From assembly GCA_003258405.1 (NCBI GenBank), contig QKPN01000017.1, positions 1 through 64,000 on the forward strand: a stretch of 64,000 bases of DNA. Reading direction: 5' to 3'. Within the stretch, counting starts at the first letter, position 1; each line of letters starts with the position of its first letter. Shown here piece by piece: positions 17,364-27,813 of this stretch. A program made the position numbers and the translations under genes. The stretch comes from Rhodobacteraceae bacterium DSL-40. GTDB lineage: Bacteria > Pseudomonadota > Alphaproteobacteria > Rhodobacterales > Rhodobacteraceae. The notes under the pieces were generated by a model. That model worked only from the letters and a program-made list of their open reading frames with translations. It had not been told where the DNA came from and did no database searches.

Positions 17364-18299
17364 ATGTCCCGGACTGCCTCTCAAACCGCCCCCGAGATTG
17401 CCGTCATCATCCCGCATCTCAACGATGCCGAGCGCCTCGGAAAATGTCTCGATGCTCTGGCTGGCCAGACATTTGACATGAGCCGCGCCGAGATCCTCGT
17501 GGTTGACAATGGATCGCGGGAGCTGCCCCATGCCGTGATTGCCCGCTTCCCGAATGTCTGCCTGCTTCAGGAGAGCATCCCCGGGCCAGGGCCTGCCCGC
17601 AACCGGGGTGCCGCAGAGACCCATGCTCCCCTCCTCGCGTTCACTGACAGTGATTGCATACCCGATCCCGGCTGGATCGCAGCAATCATGGCCCGCTTCC
17701 GGGACAATCCCGGCCTCGAGGCGCTGGGAGGCGAGATCCGCATTACCATCGCCCATGAGGGCGCGCCCAACAAGGCCGAAGCCTTCGAGCTGCTCTACGG
17801 CTTCCGCCAGCGCATGCAGATCCCGCGGCTGCATTTTTCGGCCTCCGCCAATCTCGTGATCCGGCGCGATGTCTTTGCTGCGGTGGGGCCCTTCGGCGGG
17901 CTCGACGTACCTGAGGATCTCGACTGGGGCCAGCGCGCCCATGCCAAGGGCTTCACTACGATCTATGCGCCCGAGGCGGTGGTTTTCCATCCCGCACGCG
18001 AGGACATGCAGGGGCTCTATCGGCAATGGAGCCGGCATGTAAGCCATCATTTCCACCTCTATGCGCTGGACCGCCCCGGCGGCCGGTTAAAATGGGCGCT
18101 CAAGATCCCGGCCATGGCGGTCTCTCCAATCGCCGAGATCCCGGCCATCCTTCGCTCCGACCGCCTCGAAGGGGCTGGACAGCGGTTGCTCGCCTTCCAC
18201 TCGGTGGTCAATGTACGCCTGTTCCGGGCCAGCGAGATGCTGAAGGCCCTGCTCAGCCCGGGGGGCCGTGCCGGGAATACCCGCTGGAACCGCTCCTGA
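17364..18299 (+). CDS. Family 2 glycosyltransferase
   Basis: 311 residues from ATG 17364, eight bases after GAGGA; ATG 17358 is possible but too close to that site. Motifs are EIAVIIPHLNDAERLGKCL, VVDNGSREL, GPGPARNRGAAET and the D-x-D-like AFTDSDCIPDPGW. LHFSASANLVIRRDVF and VPEDLDWGQRAHAKGF are the usual later segments. A hydrophobic amphipathic stretch near WALKIPAMAVSPIAEIPAIL may attach the C-terminus to the membrane. The gene has its own upstream region and is followed by a strong terminator. Confidence 0.85.
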   Translation: MSRTASQTAPEIAVIIPHLNDAERLGKCLDALAGQTFDMSRAEILVVDNGSRELPHAVIARFPNVCLLQESIPGPGPARNRGAAETHAPLLAFTDSDCIPDPGWIAAIMARFRDNPGLEALGGEIRITIAHEGAPNKAEAFELLYGFRQRMQIPRLHFSASANLVIRRDVFAAVGPFGGLDVPEDLDWGQRAHAKGFTTIYAPEAVVFHPAREDMQGLYRQWSRHVSHHFHLYALDRPGGRLKWALKIPAMAVSPIAEIPAILRSDRLEGAGQRLLAFHSVVNVRLFRASEMLKALLSPGGRAGNTRWNRS

Positions 18300-18622
18300 G
18301 CCTGCTGCGAGGTCCGCCTTCCGACCTTGAGGGATAACCAGGTTGCCCAGGACCGGGCTTTCCGCATCTGCCATGAGGCCGCTCCCACCGAGAGGTGAAG
18401 GAGTGCGATACCACCATACATGACAAGATCTGCAGGGGCATCCACCCACGCGGGGCTCTGCCCTGCCCGTGCCTCATGCCATGCAGAAGGCAGGCACGTC
18501 CGCGAAGGACGTGCAAATCAAAAAGAGAGCGCCGACACGCGCCGGCGCTCTCTTTTTGATTTTTCTTGTTCTTGGCTTCGCATGATCGGAGCCAAGAACA
18601 AAGATAGATCCCTGATGTGGCG
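18300..18622. other. Convergent intergenic region with several inverted repeats
   Basis: 323 bp between two convergent genes. It holds a perfect 8-bp inverted repeat at 18494-18514 (gcacgtcc/ggacgtgc), the strong terminator at 18515-18562, and a 10-bp inverted repeat at 18568-18599 (gttcttggct/agccaagaac). No gene is supported. Confidence 0.6.
18515..18562. terminator. Bidirectional intrinsic terminator
   Basis: AAATCAAAAAGAGAGCGCCG (18515-18534) pairs perfectly with 18543-18562 across an 8-base loop. Because the stem base is A-rich on one side and T-rich on the other, a U-tract is produced in both directions. It serves the plus-strand glycosyltransferase and the minus-strand VPLPA protein gene. 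Confidence 0.85.
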
Positions 18623-19411
18623 TCAGGCCGCGGCGGGCTCCGCCGCGCGGCGACGGCGATAGCGCAGGCCACCGATAGCAGCCACACCCGAGATTAGGAG
18701 TGCCGCCGCGGGCGGAAGCGGTACCGGTGCCACGTTCGCCACCATGGCGGTGTCGATGCCGAAGCCATCATTCGCCTTGTCGTGCCGGAGCCGGATGCTG
18801 ATGCTGTCCACCGCCTCGTCGAGCGTGATGACCACAAAATGGATGTTGCCATTCTTCAGGCGGCGGCCCTTGGAGAGATCGGAAAATACGGTATTGCCAA
18901 CCTTGATCGAGAACTTGCCGCCGACATCGGCAATGTCGGTGAGAAGAAAGGCGACTGTGTTAAACTTGCCATCCCCCTTGACCCGCCACCGCATGGTCTT
19001 GTTGTCGTTGCTGTCGAGCCAATTGTTGCCGACGATGTTCCTCGCTGGGGTGTTCGAATTGTAACGGCCCCAGCGCATGGAATTGTCATGGCGCACCTGA
19101 AGCCCGGTACCGCCATTAACCGAGGATTTCCCCGACCCCGTGGTCCCCTGCGGCGTGAAACTGCCGACTTGGGTGTGCCTCGGGTTGATCGTCCCGGTCT
19201 TGCCGTTCCATGCCTTATACTTGTCGAAGGTCTCGACGCGCTTGTTGGTCACGGTGTGGGTGGCCAGAAAACTCGTCAACTCAGCCTGAGCCTTGAGCGC
19301 ATTGGCACGATTGTATCGCACCATATCAAGGCTGACTGCGCTGGCGGCGGAAGCCGCCAACATTGCTGCCGCGGCCAATACGGCGCAAAAATACTTATTC
19401 ACTCTAGACAT
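18623..19411 (-). CDS. Secreted VPLPA-CTERM sorting-domain protein
   Basis: 262 residues from ATG 19411 (GAGGGG ten bases upstream). A signal peptide is clear (KYFCAVLAAAAMLAASAASA). The mature part is polar, rich in Asn, Lys and Gly, with predicted beta strands (SFTPQGTTGSGKSS, MRWRVKGDGKFNTVAFLLTDIADVGGKF in two parts, HFVVITLDEAVDSISIRL). The C-terminus has the tripartite exosortase signal: VPLPPAAALLISG, a short hydrophobic helix and an Arg cluster RYRRRRA. Such proteins are cut and sorted by an XrtD-type exosortase; one is encoded at 48.1-49.7 kb. The function of the mature domain is unknown; it resembles other lectin-like beta-sandwich VPLPA proteins only in general layout. Confidence 0.88.
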   Translation of the reverse strand: MSRVNKYFCAVLAAAAMLAASAASAVSLDMVRYNRANALKAQAELTSFLATHTVTNKRVETFDKYKAWNGKTGTINPRHTQVGSFTPQGTTGSGKSSVNGGTGLQVRHDNSMRWGRYNSNTPARNIVGNNWLDSNDNKTMRWRVKGDGKFNTVAFLLTDIADVGGKFSIKVGNTVFSDLSKGRRLKNGNIHFVVITLDEAVDSISIRLRHDKANDGFGIDTAMVANVAPVPLPPAAALLISGVAAIGGLRYRRRRAAEPAAA

Positions 19412-19568
19412 TTCGGTATAACCCCTCATACCCTGGCCGGAAAATTACAGATCCGGGGCGGATTGAGTCAAATTCTTTTAAGATTAATGACAAATCCGGG
19501 CCACCTTACCCAAATTTCAGGGCAGAAAAGCCACAGGAGCGCTTCAGCAAAAGTCCCCGGAAGAGGGA

Positions 19569-20585
19569 TCAGGTCCCCCCGCCGGAATAACCGTTGCGCC
19601 AATCTGCACGGGCTCGCCAGACCTCGCCCCAGAGCTCGGCGGCTTCGGCAAAGCGCGGACGCCCGGTAACCCGGCTCAGGGTCTTTCCGCTCACCATCCG
19701 GCTCCAGGGCCAGATGCGTAGGAGCCAGAGCCCGAGCGGCTGCTGCCAGCGTGGCAGGAAACGGCGGACGATCGTCGCCTTACCCTTCAGCGTCATGATC
19801 TCGCGCGAGGCCCGGCGCGAGGAGGCACCATGAAAATGAATGATCTCTGCCTCCGGCGTCATGCGGGGCCGGGCGCCATGGTCGCGCCGGGCCCGGAGAC
19901 AGAGATCTTGCTCCTCGCCATACATCACATAGGTAAGATCGAAACCCCCGAGCGTTTCCCAAAGGTCGCGGGTGATGAGCAGGAAGCTGCCCTGAACGAT
20001 CGGCACCTCGCGCTCGTCCGAGCGGTCCCAGCCACCGAGATCCTCGGAATTGAAAAGAGAGTTCCGGGGAAAGAGAACCGCCAGCCCCGAGGCGCGGCAG
20101 AACAGTGCCCATAGGGTGACCTGGCCGAAGACACTGCCGGGATTGAGGCTGCGGTCGCCATGAAGAGTGCGCCCACCCCAGATCTTCGCATCGGGGGTAC
20201 GCTCGGCGAAGGCTACGATCCGGTCGATCGCGTGATCGAGCACCACCGTGTCGGGATTGAGAAGCAGGATGTATTTGCCGCGAGCATGGCCTGCCGCGAC
20301 ATTGTTGCCCTTGGCAAAGCCGTAGTTCTCCTTGCTAGCGATGAGGTGCAGATGCGGGAAGGCTTCAGCGATCGCGGCGGCGGACCCATCCGGCGAATCA
20401 TTGTCGACGACAATCACCTCATGGGGCACCGTCGTCTCATCAACCACACTCTTCAGGCAGTCGAGGGTCATCGCCCGGGTATTGTAACTGATGACCAGAA
20501 TCGAGACGACGGGAGCGGCACTCCGATCCGGATCCACGGCGGAAAGGCCGTCCGAGGGGGCGGGGCGCTGGAGATCTTCGGCCAA
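19569..20585 (-). CDS. Family 2 glycosyltransferase, rhamnosyltransferase-like
   Basis: 338 residues; the first codon is TTG at 20585 with AAGGA nine bases upstream, so the start is less certain than the body. The GT-A motifs are VVSILVISYNTRAMTLDCL, VVDNDSPDGS, ASKENYGFAKGNN and LLLNPDTVV, the pattern of WbbL/rhamnosyltransferase-type enzymes. GGFDLTYVMYGEEQDLCLRA is the acceptor-side motif. The C-terminus is basic and partly hydrophobic (LGLWLLRIWPWSRM), probably membrane-associated. It stands between the VPLPA gene and the DUF2793 gene. Confidence 0.88.
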   Translation of the reverse strand: MAEDLQRPAPSDGLSAVDPDRSAAPVVSILVISYNTRAMTLDCLKSVVDETTVPHEVIVVDNDSPDGSAAAIAEAFPHLHLIASKENYGFAKGNNVAAGHARGKYILLLNPDTVVLDHAIDRIVAFAERTPDAKIWGGRTLHGDRSLNPGSVFGQVTLWALFCRASGLAVLFPRNSLFNSEDLGGWDRSDEREVPIVQGSFLLITRDLWETLGGFDLTYVMYGEEQDLCLRARRDHGARPRMTPEAEIIHFHGASSRRASREIMTLKGKATIVRRFLPRWQQPLGLWLLRIWPWSRMVSGKTLSRVTGRPRFAEAAELWGEVWRARADWRNGYSGGGT

Positions 20586-20764
20586 AGGCAGGAGTCCTTC
20601 GTATTTGTTCTGTGGTATCCGGAGCGGCCCAGGGCGTGTTTGCGCCGGTTCGGGCCGCGGCTTTACCTAACCTTATGCCGAAACGCCCGGCCGGAAAAAC
20701 GGCATCATGGCAAACGGCTCCTTGTAGGCTCGGATACCGGCAGAGAAATCTCTTCTTGGCGGTT

Positions 20765-22120
20765 TCACGCCACCTGCATCCCCCAAAAATGGGTCGCATT
20801 GCCGCCGGCAAGCGCGCCCGCCTGGGAACTGTAGCGCACCTCGACCGACACGCTCTCGCCCGCAAGGAGCTCGATCTGTGAAATGACGGAAACCATCGTC
20901 TCGTTGTCCACGAGCTGGGAGCCCGGAAACCGCGTGCGGCGATCCTTGTAGGACGTACCCCCGTCGACCGCAAAGCCCAGCTGCAGCAGACTCGGTGCCA
21001 GGCCAGCGGACCGATAGAGGGCATTCGCCTCGAAGAGATAGATGCCGTTGGCCGGCGCGGTGAAGGTCGATGTCGCAGTGTCGTAATGCCCGCCGACATT
21101 GTGGCGGAGCTGATCGTATTCGGCCCGCACCCAACTGTCGGCCGGGACATGCTGATCGCTCGAGGCATAGGCCGAGAACTTCGCGTTCTGCGGATGGGAG
21201 ACCGTACCGGCGGCATTGTCGATGACGAGCGCGGGTGTGTATCCCGCCCCCACCTTGATGGTAAAATCGTTGTTGGCGAGCAGCCCCAGCAGAGCCTGTG
21301 TGGCAAAGCCGCTCTGGAGCGCGAAGGCGAGATCGTCCCCCGCCGCCCCCTTGCTCATCGCCACGTTGAGGGAGCCCTCATTGGTGAAGAGTGCGTTCCC
21401 GCCCGAGACCAGCAGCCGGTTGTTCGCATCCGGGCCCGCACCGATCGCGACATTGCCGCTCGACCGGTCGATGGCGAGCCCCTGATAGAAGGTGCTGCCA
21501 TCGGGGCTCACCCTGATCGCGAAATCGTCGCTGCCAAGGAGCCCCAGAAGGGCTCGCGTGGAATAGCCGTCCTGCAGTGCAAACCCCGCATCGACGCCTT
21601 CCGACGCCTTGCTTAAGGCCGATACGATGCTGCCGGTGCCGCCCTCCTCCGCGGCCAGCGCCGTCCAGAGCGCGCGGTTGAGTTTGGCCGAGAACGGGTT
21701 TGCCGCATCCGCTTGGGTGCCGAGCCCGACCCGCACCGCATTCTGTATCTCGGAGACCGGCCCGGCCCCGCTCATCGCCGCGCCGGCCGGGATCCAAGCC
21801 GAGCCAGTCCAGACCAGCAGCCCCTCCTCGTCCCGGACCCAGGCGAGCCAGCCCGCCCGCGGCACGAGCCGAGCCCAGGCACCGTCCACGAAACAGGCGA
21901 CGCTGCCGTCCCAACCGGTCCAGATCCCCTCCCCCCCGGTCGCCACGATATGGCGCTCGCCATCCGCCGGCTCTTCCGGCGGCACCGACCCACTACGACT
22001 GAGCACACAGAGCTGCACCAGCGCATCGAGAATACGGATCGCCTCGTTGTGGGTCACATGCTTCTGCGCCTGGTTCGGCATGATGTAGGGCAAGCTCAGG
22101 TTCGCGCTGTTGTCGGCCAT
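20765..22120 (-). CDS. DUF2793 tail-fibre-like protein with C1q-like C-terminus
   Basis: 451 residues from ATG 22120. The N-terminal ~100 residues match the DUF2793 pattern: LSLPYIMPNQAQKHVTHNEAI-type start, GERHIVATGG, WTGWDGSVACFVDGAW and GLLVWTGSAWIPAG. The middle has two ~95-residue repeats sharing ALQxGxxTxALLGLLxxxDF, each followed by a beta stretch like phage fibre repeats. The last ~140 residues (SDSWVRAEYD-type start, DTATSTFTAPANGIYLFEA, ESVSVEVRYS, FWGMQVA) look like a C1q/TNF-like trimeric head. DUF2793 proteins act as host-recognition fibres in phages and GTAs. Here the gene stands between a glycosyltransferase and a capsule exporter. Confidence 0.8.
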   Translation of the reverse strand: MADNSANLSLPYIMPNQAQKHVTHNEAIRILDALVQLCVLSRSGSVPPEEPADGERHIVATGGEGIWTGWDGSVACFVDGAWARLVPRAGWLAWVRDEEGLLVWTGSAWIPAGAAMSGAGPVSEIQNAVRVGLGTQADAANPFSAKLNRALWTALAAEEGGTGSIVSALSKASEGVDAGFALQDGYSTRALLGLLGSDDFAIRVSPDGSTFYQGLAIDRSSGNVAIGAGPDANNRLLVSGGNALFTNEGSLNVAMSKGAAGDDLAFALQSGFATQALLGLLANNDFTIKVGAGYTPALVIDNAAGTVSHPQNAKFSAYASSDQHVPADSWVRAEYDQLRHNVGGHYDTATSTFTAPANGIYLFEANALYRSAGLAPSLLQLGFAVDGGTSYKDRRTRFPGSQLVDNETMVSVISQIELLAGESVSVEVRYSSQAGALAGGNATHFWGMQVA

Positions 22121-22278
22121 GCGGGGATTGCCTTCTGTAGCTCGATACGGAATGAGTGTGCGCGTCGCGCGCACTGGCGACCACTCCGCAGAGCGATTCG
22201 AACAGAAGGCCATTATCCGGGTTGACGCACCTTGTTGCGCATTCGGCGTTTTGAGCGTGAGTGCCTGTCAGGACCCGG

Positions 22279-23130
22279 TTACTGTTCGATCAGAAAGCTC
22301 GCATGGCGCCGCATCAGATAGGCGCCGATCACGAAAGTCGTCAGGGCAATGGCGAGAATGTAGGGGGCCGAGACATAATCGGCGTGATAGGTGCCGAAGA
22401 ATCCGGACCGCATCCGCCCGATCGACTGCATGATGGGATTGTACCACATCACATGCTGGAAGGCGGGCGGCACACTCTCGTAGAGGAAGATGACACCCGA
22501 CATGATGAAGAGCGGCCGGGTCAGCACCGACCATATGTTTTTCCAGGTCGGAAAAAAGCCGAAGAGCACACAGTTGAGCGTGCCGATGCCTAGGCCGAGC
22601 AGGGAGATCAGCACGAAGGCTTCCGCTGCTGCGGCCAGATCAATGACCACATAGAGGCCGCCGAAGACGATGACCGCGCTGAAGAGCAAAACCGCCATCA
22701 TGAAGTTGGTGAGAAAATTCAGCACGAACCGCGCCATCACCGCATCTAGGGGGCTCACCACCGGGTAGGAGAGCAGCCCACGGTTCGAGGCGATCGCTGC
22801 GCTCACCTTGTTTGACATGGTATTGAACATCTGGAACGGGATTACGCCGGTGGAATAGAACAGCATGAAGCTCGTGCCGATCGGTGGCGTGCGGAGCGCA
22901 AGACGAAAGGCGAGCGAAAGCAGTAGGATCCCTCCCAGCGGCTGGGCGATTGCCCAGAGATAACCGCCAGCCGAACGGCCGAAGGCCGTGTTCATCTCAC
23001 GGATCACCAAGGCGGCAACGACCCTGAAGCGCTGGAAGCGTGGATGATCCGTCCGGGGCTGAAGGGGGGTTAGACTGTCCAAGGAAGCGTTTCCGATCCG
23101 CCACAATGATCCGGGAGTGCACGAGGGCAT
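22279..23130 (-). CDS. kpsM: ABC-2 polysaccharide export permease (KpsM type)
   Basis: About 283 residues from ATG 23130; TTG codons at 23106 or 23082 are possible starts because family members usually begin just before the RFQRFRVVAALVIREM segment. Six hydrophobic segments follow, with the family features FGRSAGGYLWAIAQPLGG, LFYSTGVIPFQMFNTM, YPVVSPLDAVMARF and, late, SGVIFLYESVPPAFQHVMWYNPI. It would form the channel of the capsule ABC exporter with the ATPase at 24.7-25.4 kb. It is divergent from kpsE, an arrangement in which the 80-bp gap must hold both promoters. Confidence 0.88.
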   Translation of the reverse strand: MPSCTPGSLWRIGNASLDSLTPLQPRTDHPRFQRFRVVAALVIREMNTAFGRSAGGYLWAIAQPLGGILLLSLAFRLALRTPPIGTSFMLFYSTGVIPFQMFNTMSNKVSAAIASNRGLLSYPVVSPLDAVMARFVLNFLTNFMMAVLLFSAVIVFGGLYVVIDLAAAAEAFVLISLLGLGIGTLNCVLFGFFPTWKNIWSVLTRPLFIMSGVIFLYESVPPAFQHVMWYNPIMQSIGRMRSGFFGTYHADYVSAPYILAIALTTFVIGAYLMRRHASFLIEQ

Positions 23131-23211
23131 TTGCCTTGCGCCGGGGCAAGGAGTAAACCTGCCCATATCGCCATGACAAGCCCGGTTTGTTACCGGAGCG
23201 ACAGGGTAGAG

Positions 23212-24729
23212 ATGAACACTCCCCCCAAGGACAAAATCGCCGCCTCCGCGGCACCGCCAGCAAGACGCGGTTTGAAGGCCGTCGAACCGAACGACGCCGC
23301 CGAGATGAAACCCGGGCTCCGCCCCGTTCCCGTCGAGGCGCCGGAAACTGACGGCGGCAATACCCGGGAAGGACAACGGGAGAAGCTGCGTGCGCTAAAG
23401 GCCCGGCGCCAGCTGCGCATGAAGCGCGGGACCGCGCCGGCGGGCAATGACGCCGGAAAGACGGCTCCCGCCATCGGAGAGGCTGCCTCCTCCGCCCCCA
23501 GCGCCCGCCAAAAGGCGCAGATCCGGCGCACAAAGCGCCAGCTCCGCCAGAAAAAGGCACGGCGCGGCGGCATAGCTCCGGCTGCCGTCACCTCGGAGAT
23601 CCCACAGAAGGCCATCGATGTGCCATTGGCCCGTCCGCGCGGCCGCCACCGGGTGCTCATCGCCTCCTTCGTGTTCATCGTTCTGCTGCCCGCCATCGCC
23701 GCGACGGCTTATCTCCACTTGCGCGCCGCCGACCAGTATCATTCCGTAACGGACTTCTCAATCCGGTCAGAGGAACAGGGCTCTGCCGCAGCCGGGCTCC
23801 TCGGGGCGATCACGCAGATCAATACCGGCACAGCTTCGGATGCGGACATCATCTTCGAATACATCCGCAGCCAGAAGATGGTCGAGGACATCGACGCCCA
23901 GCTCGATCTGCGCCGGATCTACAACAAGGCTGAAGGCGACCCGGTTTTCACCCTCGACAGGAACGCGACGATCGAGCGGCTGCTCGACTACTGGAACCGG
24001 ATGGTCGAGGTGAGCTACGAGGCGAGCACGGGCATCATTCATGTCCGCGCTAATGCCTTTACCCCCGAGGACGCCCGCGCCATCGCCGCCGCCATCCTCG
24101 CCGAAAGCGGCAAGGTGGTGAACCAGCTCTCCGAGCAGGCCCGCGATGACGCGGTGCGCTTTGCCCGCGACGAACTGGCCGAGGCCGAGGCTCACCTGCG
24201 CGAGGTGCGCAAGCGGATGGCTGATTTCCGCCGTACCAACCGCATCGTCGATCCCTCGGCCGACATTGCCGGGCAGATGGGGCTCCTGAACGCGCTCCAG
24301 CAAGAGCTCGCCCAAGCCCTCGTCGACCGCGATGTTCTGCTCTCCTATGCCGCAGAGGACGATCAGCGGGTGATCCAGGCCAACCGGCGCATCTCGGCGA
24401 TCACCGACCAGATCGAGACGGAGCGCACCAATCTCGGCGTGGGCGGCAAGGAAGGCGAGGTGCCTGAGATCGTCGGCACCTACGAGGAACTCCTCGTCGA
24501 CACCGAATTCGCCAACACCGCCTATACCCAGACACTGGCGGCACTGGCCGCGGCCCGGGCCGAGGCGCGGCGCCAGAGCCGCTATCTCGCGCCCCATGTC
24601 CGCCCCACTCTCGCCGAAAGTTCACTCTATCCTCGTCGGAACTTGCTCTCCGGGCTTGTCACCCTCTTCCTGCTTCTGGGCTGGGGTGTCGGCATGCTGA
24701 TCTATTACAACGTGCGGGATAACCGCTGA
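23212..24729 (+). CDS. kpsE: Capsule export inner-membrane protein, KpsE/CtrB type, with long basic N-terminus
   Basis: 505 residues from ATG 23212 (GGTAGAG upstream). The core is a polysaccharide co-polymerase fold: a first membrane helix (VLIASFVFIVLLPAIAATAY) near residue 145, a periplasmic part with AADQYHSVTDFSIRSEE and long coiled coils (ARDELAEAEAHLREVRKRMADF), and a last helix near the C-terminus (LLSGLVTLFLLLGWGVGM). Before the first helix is an unusual ~140-residue disordered cytoplasmic region with two Lys/Arg-rich repeats (LRALKARRQLRMKRG and RRTKRQLRQKKARRG). It would join KpsM/KpsT to the outer-membrane export channel. Downstream kpsT follows after 19 bp. Confidence 0.88.
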   Translation: MNTPPKDKIAASAAPPARRGLKAVEPNDAAEMKPGLRPVPVEAPETDGGNTREGQREKLRALKARRQLRMKRGTAPAGNDAGKTAPAIGEAASSAPSARQKAQIRRTKRQLRQKKARRGGIAPAAVTSEIPQKAIDVPLARPRGRHRVLIASFVFIVLLPAIAATAYLHLRAADQYHSVTDFSIRSEEQGSAAAGLLGAITQINTGTASDADIIFEYIRSQKMVEDIDAQLDLRRIYNKAEGDPVFTLDRNATIERLLDYWNRMVEVSYEASTGIIHVRANAFTPEDARAIAAAILAESGKVVNQLSEQARDDAVRFARDELAEAEAHLREVRKRMADFRRTNRIVDPSADIAGQMGLLNALQQELAQALVDRDVLLSYAAEDDQRVIQANRRISAITDQIETERTNLGVGGKEGEVPEIVGTYEELLVDTEFANTAYTQTLAALAAARAEARRQSRYLAPHVRPTLAESSLYPRRNLLSGLVTLFLLLGWGVGMLIYYNVRDNR

Positions 24730-24748
24730 AGGGCGGGATCCGGATTCC

Positions 24749-25405
24749 ATGATCGAGTTCCGCAACGTCTCGAAATCCTATCGCACCCAGACCCGGCGCA
24801 AGGTCGTGCTCGACCAGCTTTCCCTCACCCTGCCCCATGGCCGCAAGGTGGGGGTTCTTGGGCGCAACGGCGCGGGCAAGTCGACGCTGCTCGGCATGGT
24901 CGCGGGCATTGTGCAGCCCGATTCGGGCGAGATCCGCCGCCATGCTTCGGTCTCTTGGCCGCTCGGCCTGCGGGGCAGCTTCCATACCGACCTCACCGGG
25001 GCCCAGAACGTGCGCTTCACCGCCCGGGTCTACGGCATCGATACGGATGCTCTGGTGGACTATGTCGAGGATTTCGCGCAGCTCGGCGATTTCATGAACA
25101 TGCCACTCCGCTCCTATTCCTCCGGCATGCGGGCCCGCCTCGCCTTCGGCATGTCGATGGGCATTTCCTTCGACTGGTATCTCGTCGACGAGATCACCGC
25201 CGTGGGCGACAGTGCCTTCAAGAAGAAGTCGCTCGCGGTCTTCAAGAACCGCCTCCAGGATGCGGGCCTCCTGATGGTCTCTCATTCGACCCGTACGATC
25301 TTGAGTTACTGCACCTCCGGACTGGTGCTGGAAAACGGCAAGGCACGATTTTTCGAGGACGTCCGCGAGGCGGTCAGGGTGCACGAGGCAAACATGGCGG
25401 CCTGA
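24749..25405 (+). CDS. kpsT: Capsule export ABC ATPase (KpsT type)
   Basis: 218 residues, the usual short size for KpsT. It starts with IEFRNVSKSYRTQTRRKVVLD. Walker A is GRNGAGKSTLL, the signature is YSSGMRARLAFGMSM, and Walker B is FDWYLVDEITAVGD, as in the capsule/O-antigen subgroup where the acidic end reads VDE. The switch histidine is in LMVSHST. It powers export through KpsM. The next gene starts 22 bp later. Confidence 0.93.
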   Translation: MIEFRNVSKSYRTQTRRKVVLDQLSLTLPHGRKVGVLGRNGAGKSTLLGMVAGIVQPDSGEIRRHASVSWPLGLRGSFHTDLTGAQNVRFTARVYGIDTDALVDYVEDFAQLGDFMNMPLRSYSSGMRARLAFGMSMGISFDWYLVDEITAVGDSAFKKKSLAVFKNRLQDAGLLMVSHSTRTILSYCTSGLVLENGKARFFEDVREAVRVHEANMAA

Positions 25406-25427
25406 CTGGCCGCGGGAGACGGATCGG

Positions 25428-26845
<1,418 letters not shown>

Positions 26846-26849
<4 letters not shown>

Positions 26850-27616
26850 CGGGGTAGCCGACGGCGGAGCGCGCCCGTGGCATTGCGGGCAAGGCACCAG
26901 CCAGCCTGGAGGGGCGAAAGCCCGGCCTCGCGGCGGTAGAGCTCCCAAGTGGCGGCAAGGGCCGTGACCTTGTTGGCCGAGAGTGACCCGGCCCCGACCC
27001 GGTAATCGGCCAGCACCCGGTCGAGCCCATGGGCCTCCCCGCCCCGGGCCAGAAGCCTGAGCCAGAGCCCGTAATCCTGCCGCCGCCGCAGGTTCGGCAT
27101 CTCCACCCGGCCGAAATGTGCGACATCGTAGATCGCGGTGAGGCAGCCGATCACGTTGCCATGAAGAAGCCGCACACGATCGACCGAGGCCGGCACCCGA
27201 ACCTCGCCGAGCACCCGTCCAACGGCATCGACCCGCCGGTAACTACAGAAGGCGAAGACCGCGCCGGTGCGGGCCATGTGCTCGAGCTGGGCGGCAAGTT
27301 TTTCAGGGTGCCAGAGATCGTCGGCATCGAGAAAGGCCACGTAGCGGCCCCGGGCGGCGGCAATGGCAGCATTGCGGGCCGCGGCAGCGCCGCGGTTCTC
27401 CGGCCAGCCGAGCAGGCGCAGGCGCGGCTCCTCCGCGGCAAGAGTGCGGGTAAGGGCGGCAGAACGATCGGAGGACCCGTCATCGACCAGCAGCATTTCC
27501 CAGTCGGACATGGTCTGGGCCCGAACCGAGGCCACGGTCGCTGCAAGCGTGGCCTCGGCATTCCAGACGGGCGTGACCACCGAAACGCGCGGCAGCGGAC
27601 GGAGTGCTGCGGACAT
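26846..27616 (-). CDS. Family 2 glycosyltransferase
   Basis: 256 residues from ATG 27616, which has GGGGAG six bases upstream; the 18-codon extension to 27670 is rejected. Motifs: RVSVVTPVWNAEATLAATV, VDDGSSDRS, NRGAAAARNAAI and AFLDADDLWHPEKL (D-x-D-D). NLRRRQDYGLWLRLL is the later acidic motif, here QDY. The enzyme is compact and has no membrane segment. It is convergent with manB and follows the coiled-coil gene group on the same strand after about 200 bp. Confidence 0.88.
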
Positions 27617-27813
27617 GGATCTCCCCGGGCAACCTTTCCGCCAGATAGAGGTCCTTCCGGAACGGGGCAAGCCCCCGATGCCGGGGTATTTTCACGGTGA
27701 AATTAGGCCTTTTCGCCGCGAAGTTCTGAGCTTTTCTCTTGAAGAGAAAGGGTTTTCCGAAAACCGGGGGCTCTGCGCCTCCCGGCTTGTGTTACCTTTC
27801 ACGCTGCCCGGGA

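Noticed and set aside
18420-18662. Short plus-strand frame over the terminator region
   Set aside because: It is made of the inverted repeats themselves; no ribosome site or domain.
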